Positions 19,419 to 21,019 of a stretch of 21,019 bases of DNA are shown in pieces. A model generated the notes under the pieces. That model did not search any database. It worked only from the letters and a program-made list of their open reading frames with translations, and had not been told where the DNA came from. The stretch's first letter is position 1, and each line of letters opens with the position of its first letter. Both the position numbers and the translations under genes were made by a program. Origin of the DNA: Rhizophagus prolifer (taxonomy: Eukaryota > Glomeromycota > Glomeromycetes > Glomerales > Glomeraceae); the NCBI GenBank assembly GCA_019425655.1, contig NQWY01022140.1, forward strand, positions 1-21,019, in the 5' to 3' direction.

Positions 19419-21019
19419 CAAGATATCATAAGGTTCGTTGTTGATATGAACTTTATTTTTTTCCTCATAGGAAGATTTGATAACTAAATGCCAACTTTGT
19501 AACCCAATGATTCTGAAATATGAATAGGGTAACAAGGGTTTGGATATTATCATGGACTTTTATTAATATTATTATGGAAATTGAAACTACTCAATTTCGT
19601 TGATGGTAAAGACCAACCCGATAGTTAATCAACTCTTAGTCGATTAGATTTCGAAAGCTCTGACCTATTTATATTACGATTAGTATCAGTCATTATATGA
19701 TAGCAGACAACTAAGGACTTTGACATCTAAAGAACGTGATGGTATCAATGGATATCGATCTTTGTTGTTGTGAGTTACTTTTTACCGAATTTACTTATAT
19801 ATATACACGCTTAATTTTCCCAATCTATATATCACAGCATGTCATTGATTTCTTATTTGTTTATTGACCTTATATCATTGTACCATTATTCCGTTTTAAT
19901 ATTTTATTAGTTTTCTAAATAAATGTTTTTCTTCCTTTTATCTTTAAGCAAACAACAATAGTTATATTGGTCTGGAAAGAATTGTACAATAGATTAAACA
20001 CCCACTCCGTTCGTAACTATACGGAATATTAGACTCTTATTTAATGGGAATCATTTTTGGAAATATTTGTTGGACAATATTACAAGTTTGCATTATTTGC
20101 TATGAATATTAGTTACAATATTTCTATTCTGTTGTTGCAGCTTACGACTTTTAAGAAATATTATAATAATGATGAAATTATTAGTTCAAAATAATTAACA
20201 AGCGCCTTCAAAGTTTTAATAATCAATACATATTAAAAATAATTGTAAATCATGCAAATTTAAGAATTTATGAACTTTCCGGGACAAACTATGTATGTAT
20301 ATGAGTGATATGACACTCTTGTAATAAAATTGTTTTTACTGATGATAATTTTGTTTTATAATAATTACTTTGTATATACCACATAAGTAATATAGCAGAG
20401 TTTAAATTCTTTGTATGATAAGATAGTACAAATTATTTACAACCCGTTTTTCTTTATATTTTTTGGAAAAATCATTTACCGATATTTAATAGTCATTTAT
20501 TATTTTAATTAGACAAAGTAAAAGCAAAAATTATATTTATAAAAATGAAAAAAAAATGAAATGAGTCATTTCATTATGGGGCAATAAAAGTTAAGTTCTC
20601 TTTTTTAACAGACGAATCAAAAATAATATTTAGACATATAAGTAATATAACAAAAAAAATATGAAATGTTACAAATAAGTGTGGTAAATGATATTACAAA
20701 AGCATCCTATAGCCTATTTTTATTTTTCAATCTCAAAAATAATTAAGATCATGTTCATTTTATTTTAATACTATTCTTGAATATATATATTTAAAACCTT
20801 TACTTTGTATACTAATATCCAGAATTTGTTGTATATTCTTACTAGTAATATATAGCTAATATATTTTGCATTGAATAATTTGGTACTAATATTCAATTAA
20901 CTTCTAGAATATATTATATATTATTTTATATTAAACTAAGCATAAATACAGCCTAATTTACCAATTTAAAATCTTTATAATTTAATAAATAAAATTTAAT
21001 AATTTTATTGATTACATTT
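19419..21019. other. AT-rich terminal intergenic region, no gene seen
   Basis: The 3' flank of the F-box gene and 1.6 kb of very AT-rich DNA with short runs and TATA-like words throughout. I saw no frame of useful length and no RNA gene. One structured site, a palindrome at 20555-20575, is listed separately. The gene it might serve would lie outside the window. Confidence 0.55.
20555..20575. promoter_or_regulatory. Palindromic Gcn4/AP-1-type site
   Basis: AATGAAATGA and TCATTTCATT flank a single central G, giving 10-bp perfect arms. The middle, ATGAGTCAT (20561-20569), matches the canonical bZIP Gcn4/AP-1 9-mer. The perfect extension beyond the 9-mer is unusual for chance. No gene in the window lies downstream of it at promoter distance. 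Confidence 0.4.

Noticed and set aside
1-21019. CRISPR array, bacterial operon, viral or LTR element
   Set aside because: No spaced direct repeats, no polymerase, integrase or capsid motifs, and the spliced genes are clearly eukaryotic.

Overview
The window looks like nuclear DNA of an early-diverging fungus, most likely an arbuscular mycorrhizal fungus (Glomeromycotina, Rhizophagus-like). The visible grounds are very AT-rich intergenic DNA, many short GT-AG introns (mostly 48-93 nt), long A/T homopolymers, and fungal-type housekeeping proteins (NCA2, RPC34, fungal PGDH) next to an F-box/LRR-type gene. The species call is inference; no marker gene settles it.

Layout. (1) 1-1547: AT-rich, no convincing gene, some palindromic sequence. 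(2) 1548-3181 (-): five-exon D-3-phosphoglycerate dehydrogenase. (3) 3608-5051 (-): seven-exon plant-type L-asparaginase/isoaspartyl peptidase. (4) 5052-5757: divergent intergenic region carrying a neat 112-bp MITE-like element with a 9-bp target duplication. (5) 5758-7237 (+): eight-exon RNA polymerase III subunit RPC34. (6) 7846-9380 (-): five-exon casein kinase II beta subunit with an unusually long acidic, Ser/Thr/Asn-rich tail. (7) 9664-9903 (-): candidate two-exon small gene, product unknown. (8) 10205-12889 (+): eight-exon NCA2, with a 25-nt microexon. (9) 13294-15195 (-): six-exon FYRN/FYRC protein (TBRG1-like). (10) 15196-16842: 1.6 kb with no gene seen. (11) 16843-17583 (-): four-exon Mediator subunit 11. 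(12) 17844-19418 (+): intronless F-box protein. (13) 19419-21019: AT-rich, no gene seen, with one palindromic Gcn4/AP-1-type site.

Functionally this is a gene-dense eukaryotic housekeeping segment, not an operon. PGDH (serine synthesis) and asparaginase (Asn/isoaspartate breakdown) lie in tandem. RPC34 and MED11 belong to Pol III and Pol II transcription. CK2 beta is the regulatory subunit of a kinase that, in yeast, is known to act on Pol III transcription, but its proximity to RPC34 is probably chance. NCA2 concerns mitochondrial ATP synthase expression. Exon borders were placed by reading GT/AG sites, keeping the frame, and matching the remembered family sequence across each junction. No database search or alignment was run. 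I saw no viral, LTR or CRISPR-like structure and no credible tRNA or rRNA.
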